Below, piece after piece: positions 22,119 through 24,451 of a DNA stretch of 24,451 nt. The DNA is taken from the NCBI GenBank assembly GCA_002224055.1, contig AZLU01000204.1, forward strand, positions 50,215 to 74,665. The letters are read 5' to 3'. This DNA is from Pezizomycotina sp. ARF18. Lineage: Eukaryota; Ascomycota. The stretch's first letter is position 1. Each line of letters begins with the position of its first letter. The position numbers and the translations under genes are program-made. Below the pieces are notes generated by a model, which did no database searches, was not told the DNA's origin, and saw only the letters and a program-made list of their open reading frames with translations.

Positions 22119-22833
22119 AAAGAAAGAATAAAACCCGTTCATCGGCATGGCATGGCCTTTCAGGAGCTTAAGTTTGGGACTTGAAAGTGCTGTGCTCATT
22201 GCGCTGAGGGTATACGCGAGCGAAGGGAGGCACAAGGCGCGATTTACTGTTGAGAGTGGTTACTAATAGTTTTCAAGTCGTTCTGGGCCGGAGATGGAGG
22301 CTTTCAAGAGCAGAGGGACAAAAATTTCTACTTCTCAGGGCCTTTTATATGGTTTAGAAAATATTAACAGGAATTGGGGATATTTCGATACTAACAAACG
22401 CTTGGTGTTCCCAGCGAGTCGGGTTGAAGTTGGTTTGCAACTGGCGTGTATAACGAGATGCTTCTTGATATATATTATTATTACGATGTTAGCTTTAGTA
22501 GTTCGATCAACCACCAAGGCAGGGCCAATACACGGCCTAGTGATCAACAAGTATCTACTCGGTCAACCTACTTGAATTGAAGACGCTTATAAGAAGATAC
22601 AAGTGGTACTAGTAGCCTATATACTATTGTAAATATTATCTGTTTTTCTGCGGTGAGTGTCAGGTGCATTGGAGAAGAGATGGGTTAGAAACAAAGAGTA
22701 AATAATGATAATGCAATACAAAAAAATTTTTTTTGGAGCATGGGCCCTCTTCGAGAAAAAGCTCTTATACAATCACCATGGAAAGAGATAATTCAATATT
22801 TATTTTTTAAAAAAAGAACTAAAATTTTTTTTG

Positions 22834-22862
<29 letters not shown>
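22834..22862. repeat. Poly(A) tract, 29 A
   Basis: Uninterrupted A run in gene-poor DNA. The preceding bases (TTTTTTTTG) do not suggest a retroposed transcript. Confidence 0.95.
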
Positions 22863-22865
<3 letters not shown>

Positions 22866-23180
22866 AACAACCGCCCAAACAAATACATGTTGTTGTCATT
22901 AATACTGTCCAGCGTAAGTTGTTTCTTCAAGTAAACCCGGATAAAAGGGAGAAACAAGAGAAGAGGAAAAAAAAAAAAAAAAAAAAGAGGCAAGAAGGAA
23001 AGAAAGACAGAAAGACATGCAATGCAGTAAGAGAAAGGAACAAGATCATTGGCCGGTTTGTCCCTTCAAGTTTCTCCAACCAACATACAATATGATATCA
23101 ATCTTTCTTTAAAGCTCAAACGTTTTGCTCACATGGCGCGACTCGATTTCTATTGCTTTCTTTACTGCTTACTCCTAATT

Positions 23181-23220
23181 AAAAAAAAAAAAAAAAAAAA
23201 AAAAAAGAAAGAAAGAAAGA
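23181..23220. repeat. Poly(A) tract plus GAAA microsatellite
   Basis: A26 (23181-23206) runs directly into GAAA units and then a GA-rich stretch. Confidence 0.9.
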
Positions 23221-23781
23221 AGAGAGAGAGGAGAGAGCCTAATATATATTAGAAGCTAACATGTCGAAGATCACCGAGTCAGCGAAGAGAACCCGAGGAA
23301 GTGAAAAAGTAACCGGGATTCTGGCTGCTTGCAATGAGTATTATATGCACACATCCTCAGCTCTTTAAGCATTTACTCCGCTCTTCCGCTTATAGTCAAT
23401 AATATTGAAAAATAGAATTAAAAGATAAAATAAAATAAAATAAGTGGCTTTTTGATCACTGGTAGTATTTATTTAGATTTGTATAATGGAAACACACCCT
23501 GCACGTCGGAACTTTCAAAACTGTTTCTTGCCATTTGTTGAATTATATATATTTATCCTTCCTATTTTTCTGTTTCTTTTAAAACTTCTTGAGTCCTTCG
23601 AGAAGTGCGCTAGGCTTTGGCGAGCCCACTCACCCAGTCCTTTTACTTTCGAAAGTGGAGCTATTCTTAAGAATTTTTTTTGCTCTAGATCATTTTATAG
23701 ATATTATTATTATTATTTATATGACCAAAGGTTGTTTTCAATACGCAAGTTTTAGCAGCCTGAATATTCAGTAAACGACTG

Positions 23782-23783
<2 letters not shown>

Positions 23784-23813
<30 letters not shown>
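23784..23813. repeat. Poly(A) tract, 30 A
   Basis: Longest homopolymer in the window, in gene-poor DNA. Confidence 0.95.
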
Positions 23814-23817
<4 letters not shown>

Positions 23818-24122
23818 CATAGGGCGGTAAAACAAGGGAAGAAAAGAACAAAAGCCGAATAAATCTGCAGCAGCCGGGATTCGATGCTGAATGAAAATTA
23901 AAAAATTATAGTTATGTAGGTACAGCACACACTGCGCGTTTGGAGCATGCATGCAACCTCGTGCCACAGAGTTCTGCTAAACCTGATGCGATATTAGGAA
24001 AACCGGTCGCTTGGGCCTTTTTTTTTCTTCTTTTTCTTTTTTTTTTCTTGTTAAATTTTAGTAATAGGTTGCTGGACGTTGCGGTCTAGCGTTACTCGAA
24101 GGTACCCGTCCCTCTTCCCGCC

Positions 24123-24141
24123 TTTTTTTTTTTTTTTTTTT
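24123..24141. repeat. Poly(T) tract, 19 T
   Basis: Uninterrupted T run near the right edge, flanked by other T-rich blocks at 24018-24048 and 24354-24377. Confidence 0.95.
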
Positions 24142-24451
24142 AGGTCCCGTTACTATTGTCACGGCGAAGCATTACCGGGTCCCACTGCAAGTATAGTGAA
24201 AATTGAGATGACGGTACGAGAGTCTCAGGATTTTGCAGTATAGGAAACTGACTGCTATAGGTAGACCAGTCCGAATGTCCCAAATCATTGAAACATGGTT
24301 GTTCTTATAGCCAATTGACACTCCCTTCTTTCTGCTCTTTGCTTTTCTCTGCCCTTTTTTTATTTTTATTTTTTTTTGTCGCGTGATAACGTATTATTTG
24401 GGCGGACCTGGGAAAATTCAACTAGCTAACCCCGAGCCGCAAACTAGGTAA

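Larger units (their letters stand above)
18770..24451. other. 5.7-kb gene-poor AT-rich region
   Basis: No protein family, tRNA or rRNA is recognisable on either strand. It contains homopolymers (A29 at 22834-22862, A20 at 22967-22986, A26 at 23181-23206, A30 at 23784-23813, T19 at 24123-24141), an AAAT microsatellite, a GA-rich patch and two perfect 9-bp hairpins. The longest open frame, 18858-19358 plus (166 codons, hydrophobic), starts 88 bp after the CHIP-like stop and has no recognised domain. Others at 19525-19707, 21000-21212 and 22294-22575 are short and unsupported. Confidence 0.5.

Noticed and set aside
22294-22575. 93-codon plus-strand open frame with a hydrophobic segment
   Set aside because: It is overlapped by a similar-length antisense frame, has no recognised domain, and lies in gene-poor DNA.
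22793-22993. Lys- or Phe-rich frames over poly(A) tracts
   Set aside because: They arise from homopolymers read as Lys or Phe codons and are not protein genes.
22834-23813. Poly(A) tracts as tails of retroposed elements
   Set aside because: No reverse transcriptase remnant or target-site duplication is visible next to them, and poly(T) tracts are equally common.
1-24451. CRISPR array or a bacterial-type defence system
   Set aside because: The DNA is eukaryotic, with spliceosomal introns, and no regular repeat-spacer pattern exists.

Overview
This window looks like nuclear DNA of a filamentous ascomycete (Pezizomycotina type). Evidence: short spliceosomal introns (about 59-156 bp) with CTAAC-type branch points, a FlbA/Sst2-type RGS regulator, a nuclear-encoded complex I subunit (so not a Saccharomyces-type yeast), a mitochondrial class 2 dihydroorotate dehydrogenase and a CHIP-type U-box protein. 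Placement below that level is not supported by what can be seen.

Layout: (1) 1-1784, plus strand, the 3' part of an RGS/DEP G-protein regulator, cut by the window edge. (2) 1785-4209, T-tract-rich intergenic DNA. (3) 4210-7770, minus strand, a long Ser/Arg/Pro-rich protein that I do not recognise, ending in a coiled coil. (4) 8753-10348, minus, dihydroorotate dehydrogenase. (5) 10998-11843, minus, a complex I accessory subunit (NDUFA5 / fungal 29.9 kDa type). (6) 11844-13696, a divergent intergenic region holding an island of degenerate repeats, a G-rich block and CACGTG sites. (7) 13697-15975, plus, an Eps1-like transmembrane protein disulfide isomerase. (8) 17709-18769, plus, a CHIP-like TPR/U-box ubiquitin ligase. 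(9) 18770-24451, about 5.7 kb of AT-rich DNA with homopolymers and small hairpins and no recognisable gene.

Every conserved gene is interrupted by several single-base frameshifts. Homology resumes at once in another frame, and splice sites, branch points and catalytic motifs are intact. Small indel errors in the sequence explain this better than five neighbouring pseudogenes, so gene coordinates are given as envelopes of broken reading frames.

Functional themes: two adjacent mitochondrial genes both feed electrons to ubiquinone (DHODH and complex I), and two neighbouring genes serve protein quality control (Eps1-like PDI in the ER, CHIP-like ligase in the cytosol). I found no CRISPR array, rRNA, tRNA, intact transposon or convincing new multi-gene system. 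The least explained items are the repeat island at 12334-12709 and the unrecognised protein at 4210-7770.
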